This document shows positions 1-11,989 of a stretch of 64,000 nucleotides of DNA, piece by piece. The first letter of the stretch is position 1, and the number at the start of each line of letters is the position of its first letter. The position numbers and the translations under genes are program-made. The stretch comes from Chinchilla lanigera (lineage: Eukaryota > Chordata > Mammalia > Rodentia > Chinchillidae): contig NW_004955446.1 in assembly GCF_000276665.1 (NCBI RefSeq), positions 8,903,114 through 8,967,113 on the forward strand. The letters are read 5' to 3'. The notes below the pieces were generated by a model that made no database searches, had not been told where the DNA came from, and was given only the letters and a program-made list of their open reading frames with translations.

Positions 1-2142
1 AATGACTCAAAATTTCCTCAAGTTGAAGGAATATTTCATTTCTCTACATTAAAAGGGCCATTAGTAGCTAACAAATAATGAAGAAATATAAAATCATATT
101 AAAGACATATCTCTATATTTCAGTGTACCACGTAGAAATACGTTAAAAGTTTCTAAAAGCTTCTAAGAAGGAAGAACAAAAGTATACACTACATTGCTGG
201 TCAGAGTTTATGTTGTATTGATTTCTTCTCTTAAAATCACATTGATTCTCAGAAGACAATTGAGCATTACAGTCAAAATTCTGAGCAAAAATCATCTGTA
301 ACCTAGAATTCCAAAGCTAGATAGATCATCAATCAATTGTGAAGCCAAGCAAAAGATATTTTGCAAAGAGCCTTTAAAAATTACATTGGGATACTCTGGA
401 AGAAAGAGTGGAAATGTCACATAAAATTGATCCACTTTTAAAAAGGTGTAATTTATAAATCCAGAATGAAAAAAATAGTTCAATAAGTGAAACATTATTG
501 TGGTACAATGTTTGTCTTCTGAGTGAATGTTAATTCTCAGGGATGATGAATATTCACTTAACCAAATCATGTTAAATGTTGTCTAAATATACTGGAAAGA
601 TGGACATAGGGTGGTGGAGGAGTAAGAGGGTGAAAGAGAGTGAAATTCTCATTGTCCATAATGACAGGTCAATTAAAAGTATGGAGTTAAAAATTTAAAA
701 AGACGTGAGATTCTCTTGGGGCCACAGGCAGCACAGGAGCCTCTGGTATCTTGTTCCAAACCTGGTATAGCCTACTTTGGGAGAAAATTTGTTTAATAAT
801 TCTTTGGTATATTTAGAGAAATCAAGCAACCACATTTCTAGATATCATAAATACCCTCTGTTTATTAGCATATTCTCAGTTAAATGTCTTACAGTGGGAT
901 GGCCCAGTGTCAAATATACCATGCTTGAATGCTATATTCCATTTCCCCTTTAATATTAGATAGGGTTAGTATTGTCCCTGACTGTAGAACAGGAACTAGC
1001 AGTGTTGCTCATGGCAGGGGGAAGGCAGGCTACCCAAGATCTTCCAGGAAGAGAGGAGTCATGGCCACCTGGCCAAGCTGACCAGCACGGTTAGTGCTGG
1101 AGATAACGGAGGCTGCCGTTGTGGAAGGCAGTGTGTGTACACAGTTTGGGTATTGGGTTACCTGACTTCAGCTTCCACTCTGAACATGCTTTGTATCTGG
1201 GGCTTTCCATCCAGGCTTTTCACTAGTAAGTAGGATGCTTATGTAAAATAACCAAGATGAAAAGAAGGCACAATGTCACTCCACTGAGTTGCTGCACCCC
1301 CCTTTAGTGAAGTGATCCCTCTTGGGATGAAGCATGATTTCCATGCCCTCGTTGACTCCACTTCAGTGAGATGGTAGCGTTAAAAAGTTGGTTTTCTGCA
1401 CCCAGCTCGCACATTACATCCCTCTTCTTTACCATCTCCTAGAACTACCATGACCTAGACTATTCCTCCATGGCTTAAAGTACCTTTTACCTCCAAAGTA
1501 TCCAGGAAAATCTATTTGTTTTGGCAGAATATGCCCCGCAAAACCTCCTTAATTTGGCCAAAAAAGGCCCTATACTCTGAGCCAAGGACAGGCTTTCCAC
1601 CATGCTAGCAGACTCTGCTTACTGGATCATTAGGCTTCCTGAAAGGCAAGGGTATTGCGAATGGAATAAACAAATCCTCACAAATGCTCAGAAGTTTTCC
1701 TCTTAGCCTACAGTTGGTCTGTTGAGCAGCAACAGCCTCTGCTCTCAGTCTGTCCCTTCTCCCTTTCTGTTACCTGAGAAAACCAGTATCTGAAAGAGAA
1801 GATTCAGCAGAGCTACAAATAGATGGAGTCCAGGAGAAAGACACAGACAGTCCAATGAGAAGCTGTAATATTCACTCTAATACTCCAGAGTTCCACCCCA
1901 TAAGCATAGTGTTCCAGTACTTCATCTGTCTCTGGTCCCCTTATAACTCTGCCTGCCTCTTTCATTCTCTGGTATTTTTCATGGACGTGATCACCCCACC
2001 AGCTCACCAGTTCCAAGGTTACTGGAGGAGCCTGTGTATCCCTCCATCTTTGTGTTTTTCCTACTGTTTAGTACACAACATTGCGCATAGCAGCCCCTGA
2101 GAAAAAAAGATGTTAAATTGTATTTTCCAATGATGCAATCTG
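1..2142. other. Non-coding unique sequence
   Basis: I see no gene and no repeat I can name. Stop codons are dense in all frames and the DNA is AT-rich, apart from a GC-richer patch at about 990-1150. Two overlapping small open frames on opposite strands (about 1813-2100) have no recognisable domain and look like chance. Confidence 0.6.
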
Positions 2143-2230
2143 TTCACAACCTAGCCCTGTGTTCACAACCTAGCCCTGTGTTCACAACCTAGCCCTGTGT
2201 TCACAACCTAGCCCTGTGTTCACAACCTAG
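2143..2230. repeat. 19-bp perfect minisatellite
   Basis: The 19-bp unit TTCACAACCTAGCCCTGTG is repeated four times without a mismatch (2143, 2162, 2181, 2200), followed by a 12-bp partial fifth copy that ends inside CCTAG. Perfect identity between units points to recent expansion, so copy number may vary between individuals. Confidence 0.97.
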
Positions 2231-2365
2231 CTGGTCTACACTGTATTTCCATGTTTCATTGTTTGTGGCCTAGCCCATTGGTGAGTCGGGCAATATTTGG
2301 GCTCTGTGTCTGAGTGAAAAACTTGGGCCCCTTCTTACTATTTATAATTCTTTAATTCTTAGAGT

Positions 2366-2498
2366 TTTATCCTGTCTAAAACCAGGATGGCAATTATAGC
2401 AGTGGTAAAAGCTAAATGAGATAATGTTTGCAATTGACAATCCATATTAAACCCACAATGTCAGCTGTTATTACCATTATCTGTTATTACTATTATTA
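2366..2498 (+). mobile_element. MIR SINE fragment, 3' part
   Basis: The segment around 2405-2430 (GCTAAATGAGATAATGTTTG) matches the MIR 3' half. The end at 2461-2498 (AGCTGTTATTACCATTATC and further TTATTA units) matches the MIR 3' tail. The copy is old and diverged. Confidence 0.65.
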
Positions 2499-4804
2499 AT
2501 GTCCTTCTTTCTAGATGAGAATGATAATGAGAAATTCCAGAGATATTATGAGAATTAAAGGATTTAAAATATATACCAAATACATACTACACACATGCAC
2601 AGATATACATTTATATATCTATGCCTATATAAAATTACATAATAAAACTCAGATGCTAGCTATTACATTATTATGATGATGATATATTACTATGAGTAAT
2701 ACCTATTATTACAGTTTTCATTTGTATCTAAAATAAGGTTGATTGTACTAAGCTCTAAGATTGTGAGAAATTCAAATCTTTAAAGCTTTAAAGCTTTCAA
2801 AACTTTAAAGCTTTGGAAATGTGCTTTGTATTTGGTAAGCAATATAAGAATGTTTGCTATCATTATTTACACTGATAGTCATTTTTTACAGTGTAATTGT
2901 GTAGCATAATAAACTTGTAAGATAGTATATGCTCAGTAAGTCATTGACTCACTTTACTGTCGTTTCATTGTGCACAGACAACACTGAATGGATTAATATT
3001 AATGGCACTGCAAGGTTTCATGGTAATGCTAATTGTCTCTCTCCAAACACTGGGGAAAAACTTTAGGCTGAGAAACATTTTGGCCCAGAAGCCTGCCCTT
3101 GGCAAAGAGACAAGATGCAAGTGAGGAGAACATACCTATAGGAATCGTGAGGATGGCATTTCCCCTGCTATGTATAGTGACTTGCCAATTTCCCTTTCAG
3201 CAGCTGTGACAGTGACACTGATGTTACATGAACAACCTGCATTATGCTTCAGGGGCACATCCCTTTTCTAAGGCTGCAGTCTTCCTGGTGAGACACAGCA
3301 CATGCTTGATTCCATCTGCTGTCATTTATCTGCCAATACAAATAGCACGCCTCTGTGGGTCGGTCTGGCAGCCAAAACAATAGACGATTTCAGAGCATTA
3401 AAGGTGGAAAACACCTTATAATACATTCGATCCAAGGAAATGAGCATCTGAAGTTGCAAGTATTAAGTCCTACATGACAGTGCTCTATGAGCAATGAACC
3501 TGCTTTATAGAGCACAAAGCAAACTTGAATTGCATGTAATTTCCACTCATAAATAAAGGACATATTTTCTAAAATGACTAAACTTTATTTGCATTCAAGT
3601 TTTAAAGGAAACCTATTACATTCTTGGTGTTACATGCAGTGCCTGGTGTTTGGTGAAGATAAATTTTACATGCTGTCTGAATTAAAAATAACTGAACAAT
3701 TGTTTTAATTCTAAAAATCAGCAGATTGAGCTGTTGTATCATCACTTCGAGGCATCCACAGAATATATATGATTTGGAAATGCATAGCAGGATGGGAAAA
3801 TAGAAAATCTCCACAAATGTCACTGATGCTATTTAGAATTCAAATCTTCACTGGAGAGAGATTATCTTAGTTATGGAATGAGGAAAGCTGGATTGCACAC
3901 AGAATGTAGAAGCAGCCAGTTTAACACATGAAATCATTGCCATTTGTGCTTAGGAGGTATAAGTGCTTTTGTATGGGAGGGAGAAGAGGAATTTTACCTT
4001 CAAATTGCAGTCCACATACTCAACCTATAGTTCATGATCTTTTCTTTCTTCCCTCATTTTCATCCATTTTCACCACATGTAGTATGCTACTATTTGTGTT
4101 CATCCTAGAATACCTTTTCAGAAGTCATCTATAAGCCATATGCAAAATTAAATTCTCTCCTCTGGCTTTGATCTCAAAGTTCTTTTCTGTTAACAAACGT
4201 CTTGAAACTGTATCTTCAAATTCAAGCTATAGTCACTGAGACCAGCATATTTCTTTTCCTAGCTATGTTTTCTGATTTATTTCTGAAGTTGACTCTCAAG
4301 TTCTCTTTTTACACCAGACTTACTATTCACCTACTTAACCTGGTAAGAAATTCCAGTTGTTTTTTGTTTTGAAATTTCTGTATCCAATCCATCTTCACAT
4401 TCTCTTAGTTCATCCTTCAATCCTGCTTCTCCCATGTGAACGTTGAGTATGTTTTCATCCATTCATGCCTGCACTTGGACAACAGATACGAATTGGCATG
4501 TCCACATCCGACCTCATTAAATCAGTCCTACGGAGCACTCCCAAATGACATTGAAAGCCCTCACTCCTTCCTTACCTCTCAGGACCGCAATCCCAGTAGA
4601 GGTCACAATTCACACGGAGACTATGAGGTAAAGTAAATGGAGAAGGAAGGCAGAGATTTGGGGCAACAAGCAGGCCCATCTTTGTTTGCACATGCAGCTG
4701 CTTGTAAGCTCCCAACAACTGGGGCCACGTTTAAAACATAGGCCAGTGCTGGTAGATTTTCTGATTTTTCAAAAAAACCACAGAAATCTGAATTTCTTTA
4801 AAAG
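2499..4804. other. Non-coding unique sequence
   Basis: No gene or classifiable repeat seen. Simple AT-rich patches occur, such as TTTAAAGCTTTAAAGC near 2778. The short open frames here lack any recognisable protein signature. Confidence 0.55.
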
Positions 4805-5680
4805 TTTATTCATTAAACACCTATTGAAGGCATACTATGTATTTCAGAAGCCACAACAGTGAATAAAACTGATGAAAGGTCTACCAGTATTATAGGTAGG
4901 GTCAAAATACAAAAAAAAAAAAAAAAAAATCACATAAGTATGTGTGTAGGAGCATGGTGGAATTTAGGCAGCGTTAGGAATGATCTCATTGTAAGAGTGA
5001 TATTTAAATAAACACATGAAGGAGAGAGGAATATTTTCAGCAGAGGGCAGGGAGTCTTCCTGATCTGATGGAGAAACTGTAAGGAGGCCTTGAAGGCTGG
5101 AGAGGTACAGAACAAAGTTGGAGATGAAACACCAGGGGGCAGGGAGTGTAGTCCGGCATTTCGTGTGGGGCTTTGTCAGCCTTACTAGTGACTCTGTCCT
5201 TAATTCTGAAGGAAGCAAAAAGCAATAAGCCAGCTTTAAAAAGGCTTTAACTGGATCATCTGGCTACTAACTTGGACGTGAACTTTAGGGAGATAAGAAA
5301 AGCAGAATCCAGTTAGGAGGTTCATATGAGGGACAATGGTAGCTGACTAGAATGACTCAAGAGGGTCACACTCTGGACACATTCCTAAGACACAGTGACA
5401 GAATTGCACTGCAGACTGGAAGTGTGATACAGGGAAGAGCTGAGAGTGATGTCAAGGTTTCACACTGAATAACCGAAAGGAGGGACTTACCATCAAGGGG
5501 CATGGACAAAATTCCAGAAAAACAAGCCCGAAGACAGACGATCAGTAGTGTCATGCTTTGGAGCTATTAAGCTGAGGTATCTGTACGAAAGCCCAGTGGG
5601 GATGTTAATAGTTTGGCAAAGCTTGGAGTTCCAGGTTGGAATGAAAGGAAGTTCTCAACCGGAGTGAGGCAGCTAGACCA
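4805..5680 (-). mobile_element. L2 LINE fragment, 3' end plus reverse-transcriptase region
   Basis: Reading + it starts with the complement of the L2 3' end (CATTAAACACCTATTGAAGG). It continues through the complement of the L2 reverse-transcriptase coding region: segments near 5240-5330 (GGATCATCTGGCTACTAAC, CCAGTTAGGAGGTTC) and near 5575-5630 correspond to conserved L2 blocks. At roughly 875 bp it is one of the longest old repeats here. It is broken by many stops and by a 19-A run at 4911-4929, so it is a dead copy. Confidence 0.75.
5129..5142 (+). promoter_or_regulatory. CTCF-like motif
   Basis: The 14-mer ACACCAGGGGGCAG matches the CTCF core CCASYAGRKGGCRS at 13 of 14 positions, lacking only the first C. 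It lies inside the L2 copy. This is a motif match only; occupancy is inference. Confidence 0.4.
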
Positions 5681-5689
5681 CATGTCCCA

Positions 5690-7620
5690 GCTCTCTTCCC
5701 CTCACGATGAACCTTCTGGGGGCATGGGGTCTTTCTAATTTTAGTTTTCATTTTCCTCACCCTGTGAAGAGGCAGATTCTGCTTTCTTTTAACCAGATTT
5801 CATCCTAATAGAGGTTTAAAGTCCCCCTTTTCTTAGCACAACAGCTGAGACAAGCCAGGAATTTTAAATCAAGGCTTTACTCACAAATAAGATTTAAAAT
5901 CAAAACAGCATGAAGCTAGAGGGGCTAATTTGCCCTAGGAGAGGTTTTCCTCAAATTTAGTCTTTATGAGATGCTTTCTGTCTGGATCTTAGAACACCCT
6001 GGGCAGTAGAAGGTGTGCTTGACCTTCCCACAACAGAAGGCTCTAACGACAGGGTCCTCACTCAAGAAATAAAGAATTCAGACCAAGAGGCTTAGCCTCT
6101 TCTGCTGGCCACTTCAGGGCCTCTTCTTAGTTCTGGTTTGCTTTCTCCTCCTCTGGCGATTGTATCCTGGGATTTAGTGTAGCATTTAGGGAGATGGTTT
6201 ACTAAGAACATGGATCATAGTATGTGTATAGTAAATATTGCTTCCCTTTCCTTGTCCTGGCAAGAACTGTCCATCCATGGTGGCTTGCTTGGTGTTATCT
6301 ACAAAAAGGCCATTTTCATACAAGCCATGAGCAAAACTTCTAAGATATTTCTGGTGCTAGTTGCCCACTCTAGAATATCTTTCCCCTGTTTTCTCCTCAT
6401 ACAAATTTTGCGGTTCTTTATAAACCAAACAAATTCATGAAATCTCTTTCCTAATCAAACTCTACATTTTTGTTTTCCCTTCTTTTTATATGTAAAGTAT
6501 GTCCATACTTAACATTTGTCATTAGAATGTACTCAGAAATTTTTTGATATAAAAATTGTATCTTTTCTGAGAGGCAGGGACTATTAAACATTGATTCATT
6601 TAAATATGAATTCCTCTTATTTATCTGTTTTTAAGGCTCCCGTTATATACAGTGTAGAGTTATGAAGGTAACAGAAGTTCAGCAAATAATTTGTGAATGT
6701 CTAAAATGTTCATCCATTAATAAATATTAACATACACTTTTTCAGGCCTTGACAGATATCCAAGTATGGAAGTAAAATAATTATGGAGAATCATTCATTG
6801 TGAATATTTTAGTTTTTAGGGAAGAGAAGACATTAAAAATAATGTTTGAGAAATAAATTTGGGAAACTCACATAGCCAGATTATAGAGCGCCATCTTGTG
6901 GCCCGGTAAGTTGCTAACTCAAATAAGATTTTTAGATAATGCAGCTTTCTGTCCCCGGTGTGGAACAGAAACACTATTTTAAACCTTTATGTAGTTAAGC
7001 ACGTTTAAAACAATACTTATGAATTGTTCACAGCATTTAAAATGTCATTCAAATTTATTGACTAAAACTGAAGGTTCTAGCAAATAAATTACTAATTATA
7101 TGAGTAATGCCGTCCATAAAAAAATCTATAAAATTATAATCAGAAAGGAAAGTCCTTAGAGATTATCCCCTCAAATGATCTTTAAAGGGTCTAAGATGAG
7201 TTTAAAGAGCTAACTAAACGTGGCTCCTCTTCCTCGAAACATGAAATATAAACAAAATTTTGCATATAATTTCGGGGACATCACCAATTCCTTTGTAGCA
7301 GTTCCTTCATGAATTTTTTATTTTTAATCCTTATACCTTATGTATTCTATGGTAAAAGTCTAGAAGATTTGGGGGTAAAAATTACTATTTTATCCCATTG
7401 TCTCTTCACCCCCCCCATGTAATGCTCACACAAATCCCTAAAATAAATAGATAAATCATGGTGAAATATTTTTGCTATATTGTTTGACTCCCTGAGATAA
7501 ATCTTAATATTTATAGCTTTTAGACTCTTCATATCCCTGCCATCAGCAAAGATAAAATTTTATTATTAGGTTCATGTTATTCACAGTATGTTTGTCAGAA
7601 GATCTTTTGTGTTCCCTTTA
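5690..7620. other. Non-coding sequence, possible unclassified LTR remnant at 5830-6180
   Basis: No gene seen. The piece at about 5830-6180 contains AATAAAG (about 6068) and a pyrimidine-rich tail, and could be a diverged LTR, but I cannot name a family. A 17-bp palindrome-like AAGAGGCTTAGCCTCTT lies at about 6086-6102. A run of 8 C occurs near 7411. Confidence 0.4.
6888..6901 (-). promoter_or_regulatory. CTCF/YY1-like motif
   Basis: The minus strand reads CCACAAGATGGCGC. This matches the CTCF core at 13 of 14 positions and also contains the YY1 core AAGATGGCG. It is one of few CpG-containing words in an AT-rich stretch. Binding is inference. Confidence 0.4.
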
Positions 7621-7627
7621 CACTAAA

Positions 7628-8525
7628 ACTGTATTATGCATTCCTTTTTATAAGGCTGAATTTATATATATATATAAAACCCCATTGTGTTAGCTATTGT
7701 AAATAATGCTGCAAAGAATTTAGGAATATGGGTCTCTTCCACTGATTTCATTTCCTTTTCCATGACATATATGACCAGTAATGCGAATGCTGGATACCTT
7801 TAGCTTTTTTGAGAAACCTCCAAACTGTTTTGCACAATGCCCGGACTAATTTATGCTCCTCTAGTGAGCTACAAAGATGCTCTTTCTTCACATCCTCACC
7901 AAGAGTTACTGCACTGAGTCATTTTAATAATGGTCAGATGAACACATGTGAGGCAATATCTCATTGTGCCTATAATTTGTATTTCACTGATAATTAGTGA
8001 TGCTGAACATTTTCTCTGTTTTTTCCTGTGGGTTTTTTTTTTTTTTTTTATGTACTTGTTGGTTTTGGGTGTTGGTATCTTTCGAGAAATATATGTTCTG
8101 GTCCTTTGCTTATCTTTTAAAATTGACACCAAAAATTGTATACATCAGGTACAACATGATACTTCTAAGAATATGTACATTGTGGAGTGGTGGTTGGATC
8201 TAGTAATTCACATATTCATCTACTTACATTTACCATTTTCATAATAAGAATATTTAACATCCACACTATCTTAACATATCTCACAATACAATATATTGTC
8301 CTTGGCTGCTGTCACCCTGCTGTGCAGTGGATTTCCAGAATTTATTCCTCCTAATTCTAATCCTGTATTGTTTGATCAACTCTGCCATCTCTGGTAGATC
8401 CTCCTTTTCTATGGGATTGGTGTTTCTAGATTTTGCATCTAACTGAGTCCATTTGGTCCTTTTTAATTGAGATTATTTGTTTTCATACTATTGAGTTCAG
8501 TTCTTCATATACTTTGAAATTCCTC
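7628..8525 (-). mobile_element. L1 fragment, inverted 5' segment
   Basis: On the minus strand this reads as ancient L1 (L1M-type) late ORF2/3' sequence. Blocks near 7690-7720 (GCTATTGTAAATAATGCTGC), 7735-7760, 7890-7990 and 8085-8118 all match the antisense of the L1 3' region, and 8463-8522 continues it. It is interrupted by a second L1 fragment at 8118-8462. The sense-strand remainder follows directly from about 8530, the layout expected from twin priming. Confidence 0.75.
8118..8462 (-). mobile_element. Nested L1 3'-UTR fragment
   Basis: The minus strand reads as an L1M 3' UTR: the complement of the tail at 8120-8160 (GGTACAACATGATACTTC) and of the typical pre-tail blocks at 8215-8345. 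It separates two parts of the surrounding L1 that should be contiguous. The words GGTCCTTT before (8100) and after (8455) the fragment may be remains of a target-site duplication. Confidence 0.6.
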
Positions 8526-8529
8526 TTGC

Positions 8530-8955
8530 TTGTGACAACATGGATAAACTTAGAGGGTGTTGTATTAGGTAGCGTAAATCCGGCACAGAAAGACGAAATA
8601 CTGCATGATCTCCCTTTATATGTGGAATCTCAGTTCCCAGAGACTGGAGGATAGCGGGGATGTTGGTCAAAGGACACAAATTTCAATCAGTTAAAGGAAC
8701 AAGTTCAAGAAAAGTATAGCACATCGGGGTGACTATGGCTAATAGTGGCATATTGCATACTTGAAAATTGCTGAGAATAAAAGTTAGGTGTTCTCATTAC
8801 AAAAATGTAAGTATATGATGTAATGCATTTGTTAACGAGTTTTGCTACTCATTCCAAAATTGTGTGTGTATGTATAGGCATATATATACATATATATGTA
8901 AACATTATGTTATACACCATAAAACCACTTTTGTCAACCACAAAAATAGATGCAT
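8530..8955 (+). mobile_element. L1 3' UTR, sense segment
   Basis: It reads in sense as L1M 3' sequence, beginning at ACAACATGGATAAACTTAG (about 8535). It passes through GGCACAGAAAGACGAAATAC (about 8581), GGTGACTATGGCTAATAGTG and CTTGAAAATTGCTGAGAATA, and ends in the ACACCATAAA block near 8920. It takes up the L1 sequence almost where the inverted segment stops. Confidence 0.8.
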
Positions 8956-9408
8956 TTTGGAATTACACAATAACTTTAGGCAAATAAAGCCATGACAGTT
9001 GATACATTCGAACAGAGTAATGAATCATAGCTTACCGTATTACCTAGACCCTATGGAGCTACTGTTTCTGTTTTCTTTCTGTCCCACTGAGAAATCAGGT
9101 GACTTCACAAACATCACCTCCCTTGGTCAGGACTATTGGAGCCATTTGCTTTCCTTTCAATATTTGTAGTAGTTTGTTTTCTTCATCTCTTGCTATTGAG
9201 AACCTTAATCTCCTACGTCAGTAATTTCCAAAGCAAATTTTGTGGAATGTTAGTGCCGTAAAATATTTATAGGTGCTACATGCTAAATGATTCTATGGTC
9301 TAATAAGCTGAACTCCACAGAATTAAACTGATATTTTACCGGAAGTTTTCCAGAGTCTTTGTGCAAGCTTAATAAATATTTTTAAACTATAGGTAGAAAA
9401 TACAATAA
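8956..9408. other. Non-coding unique sequence
   Basis: AT-rich sequence with no gene and no repeat I can name. Confidence 0.5.
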
Positions 9409-9612
9409 GCACACTAAGAGTGGTGGTACATGGCTATAATCCCAGCACTCTAGGAAGCTGAGGCAGAAACATTACAAATTTGTGTCCAGCCTGGGCAGTA
9501 TAGCAACTTAATGAAATAATGAAACCATGTCTCAAAAAAGAGCTGAGGGTAGGAATATAATATAACTCAGCACAAAAACCCTGAGTTCAATCTCCAGTAC
9601 CACACACATAGC
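9409..9612 (+). mobile_element. B1-ID composite SINE
   Basis: The 7SL-derived left half includes ATAATCCCAGCACTCTAGGA and the GCCTGGGCAGTATAGC block. It is followed by a diverged ID-like right half (GGGTAGGAATATAATATAAC ... CTGAGTTCAATCTCCAGTAC). Composite B1-ID SINEs are known in several rodent families. The copy is old. Confidence 0.85.
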
Positions 9613-10235
9613 ACTCCCTGCAGAATATCCTAAACATGATTAAAACTGGAGCTTATTGTTGGGCTGTTTTCAGAGTGTCTGATCGGGGGGTGCTCCCCAG
9701 AGAACATCTTGGCACACGGTGAATTAAAGATACAAAAATAGGTTTAAAAATACATGCAGATTGCTTGGACAAATTGTAGGCTAGTGAGAAAGTGACTTGT
9801 AGTATAGAATATCCCAGCAGAGGAAATGTTTTACATTAAAGGATCCTAATTTAAATATTATGATGAATGTTAATTTGGCAGGCAATTTGATGTAATGGAG
9901 GAAGCACTCACCTGAACCTGTTTTATTCCTGAGTACATTCACGCTGCTTTTCCAAGGATTAGCAGTTCATTTTACCTCTCCAGCTAAGGGAAGAGAATTC
10001 TTGTAGGAGTTATAGAAGCACCGTGATTAGCATAAAATTCAGCTCGAGAATCTTTGTGCAGGAATCACCACATCGTATTCTAAAGACTGGCTCACATGGA
10101 TGTTATTGACGTAAAGCGACAACATATGTATAATCCATGCTTGCAGAGAAGAGCTGTTACACCAGTAATCTTTAAAAAATGTCATTCCATTCAGCTACAG
10201 TGAATTGATCACATGTGTTCATATTGTCTCTAATT
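9613..10235. other. Non-coding unique sequence
   Basis: No gene or nameable repeat seen. Confidence 0.5.
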
Positions 10236-10239
10236 AAGT

Positions 10240-10830
10240 AGAGGAATTTTAAAATAGGGGCATGGGAATAAGACGGCGGCCCCATCACACGGCCGGTCTC
10301 CATTTGTGCCACCGGAAATGCCCAAAGTTTATTTTCCAAGACAATATCCCTGGAAAGGCTCAGGATGGAGAGAACAGACATAGCATGCTGCAGGTGGTGT
10401 GGGGCTGAAACAGGATGAAAAGGGGCCTGAGCTGCAGGGCTGGGTCCCCAGCAAGCAGGCTCCAGAGTAGAGAATTGGTGTGCGGCGTGTTTATGGGGCA
10501 GCGCTCTCAGGACCGAAAGGCCAGAAAGAAGGTTATATGCTCAGTGGAGGCCTCAGCTGGCCCCCTGCGGCTTCTAAAACGGAGAGGAAGGGCTTCAGAC
10601 TTTATACCTTCTCCCTGTCCTGCATCAACCACTCCCTATCTGCAGGGGCTCAGGGTCAGTGGGGTTTGGTCTTGGTAAGAGTAGTGTGCCCCCTAATGGA
10701 GCAGAGCTTATTCCCGGAATCTGAGAAGCTCATGTGGGCACCCAGTACAGACCGTGCCAGCAAGGCTGAGACCTCAACTTCCTCCCACAACCTCTGCCTA
10801 AAGTGAAAGCAGACGAGTATATTTTGCCGA
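10240..10830 (-). mobile_element. Candidate LTR, unclassified
   Basis: This is a GC- and CpG-richer block in AT-rich surroundings. On the minus strand it has a TATA-like AAGGTATAAAG (10600-10610) and, about 270 bp downstream, an AATAAA (10328-10333). This spacing and composition fit an endogenous retrovirus LTR of the TATA/R/poly(A) layout. I cannot name a family, and no gag/pol/env frame is attached. A promoter-like CpG patch is the alternative. Confidence 0.4.
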
Positions 10831-11695
10831 AGGCTGACGATTACAAGGTTTTCCTCTGGAAAATGAATCTTGCCTGTCTGAGAAGACCCTTGCATTCTAA
10901 TCCTTCCGATGGGTTTCTAAAGAAATGCAGGGTGTTCCTCCAATCACCTAACTGCAACCCAGAAAGAAGTTAGCTCATCCGTGCTGCTTTTCGCCTCAAT
11001 TCCTATGTGAATGGTGAACAATGCATTGATAAATAAGACTTCAGGATATTTTTAAGGACAAATTTACTCAAATTACTAAATACATTGAAATGCTCTCTGA
11101 TTTGAAATTTATTATTCTCTTTTTTAGGTAAGTTTGGAAATATTTTTTCTTATGGAATTGAGGTATGGTGTCATTTTTTTTCCTAAGTTTTATTTTAATT
11201 GCTTTTAACGTTGAGTATGAAAAGATGATGCGTTTCGCCACACAGATATTTGAAAAGCAAAATGCCGGGTTCGAAGTTAGTGGAGTTGGAGATGTTAAGT
11301 CTGTGGTTCTTTAGAGTAAGCCTGCGTGCATGTGTGTCCTGCGGGTGTGTGACTCTTCTGTGTCGGGTACAGGAAGCGGGAAGAGAGTTGTCTTGGGGAC
11401 AGCGGAAGTGAGAAACACGGTGAGGGGTGCTTGCAGTGGGGGACTGCAGCACCGAAAGGGACACAGTCTTCAGCTCCACACCCCTTGTTAGTCCCCGGAG
11501 GACTTGCCCCAAGAAAAAGGTTCTTTTTTATGAGACAAAGGGTCAACCAGAAGCTGTTTTCACTCCCTGTGCTAAGCTGGGGTTTTATGTTTCTCCTATT
11601 ATCCTGAAAAAATTCTGGCCAGGCTATTACAGATGTGGATCTTTGAAAAAAGGAATGACCTGAACTATTTTGAAACAGAAGTCAAATTTCATGGT
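10831..11695. other. Non-coding sequence
   Basis: No supported gene. The 78-105 codon open frames at 11195-11663 overlap each other on both strands and show no domain. The stretch at 11220-11510 is somewhat richer in CpG. Confidence 0.45.
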
Positions 11696-11711
11696 AGAAA
11701 CCCATAAAATG

Positions 11712-11820
11712 GAGGCTGGGGATTCAGCTCAGCGGCATAGCGCCTACCTGGCAAGCGCGACGTTATGAGTTCGATTCCCGGTACTGGAAAAAACAAAACA
11801 AAACAAAACAAATCAAAAAA
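11712..11820 (+). mobile_element. ID SINE, young insertion
   Basis: tRNA-derived ID body with recognisable A box (TTCAGCTCAGCGGCATAGCG) and B box (GAGTTCGATTCCC), followed by a CAAAA-type tail. It is flanked by a perfect 16-bp target-site duplication, AGAAACCCATAAAATG, at 11696-11711 and 11821-11836, showing L1-type retroposition and a relatively recent date. Confidence 0.95.
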
Positions 11821-11968
11821 AGAAACCCATAAAATGATGCATATAGCTCCTAGAAGCCATAGGAATAAAAACAACTCTCATGAACTATACGTCAACCATT
11901 TCAAATAGGGGGTAGAAAATTTCCATAAAACTGGATATGTAAAAGAGAGAATGGAGAAAAATAAAAAA

Positions 11969-11989
11969 GAGAGAGAGAGAGAGAGAGAA
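11969..11989. repeat. (GA)n microsatellite
   Basis: About ten uninterrupted GA units within a wider purine-rich stretch. Confidence 0.9.

Noticed and set aside
2143..2230. CRISPR-like array
   Set aside because: The repeats are directly adjacent with no spacers, and this is mammalian nuclear DNA; it is a minisatellite.
11712..11820. Functional tRNA gene from the ID A and B boxes
   Set aside because: It cannot fold into an intact tRNA cloverleaf, has an A-rich tail and target-site duplications; it is a SINE.
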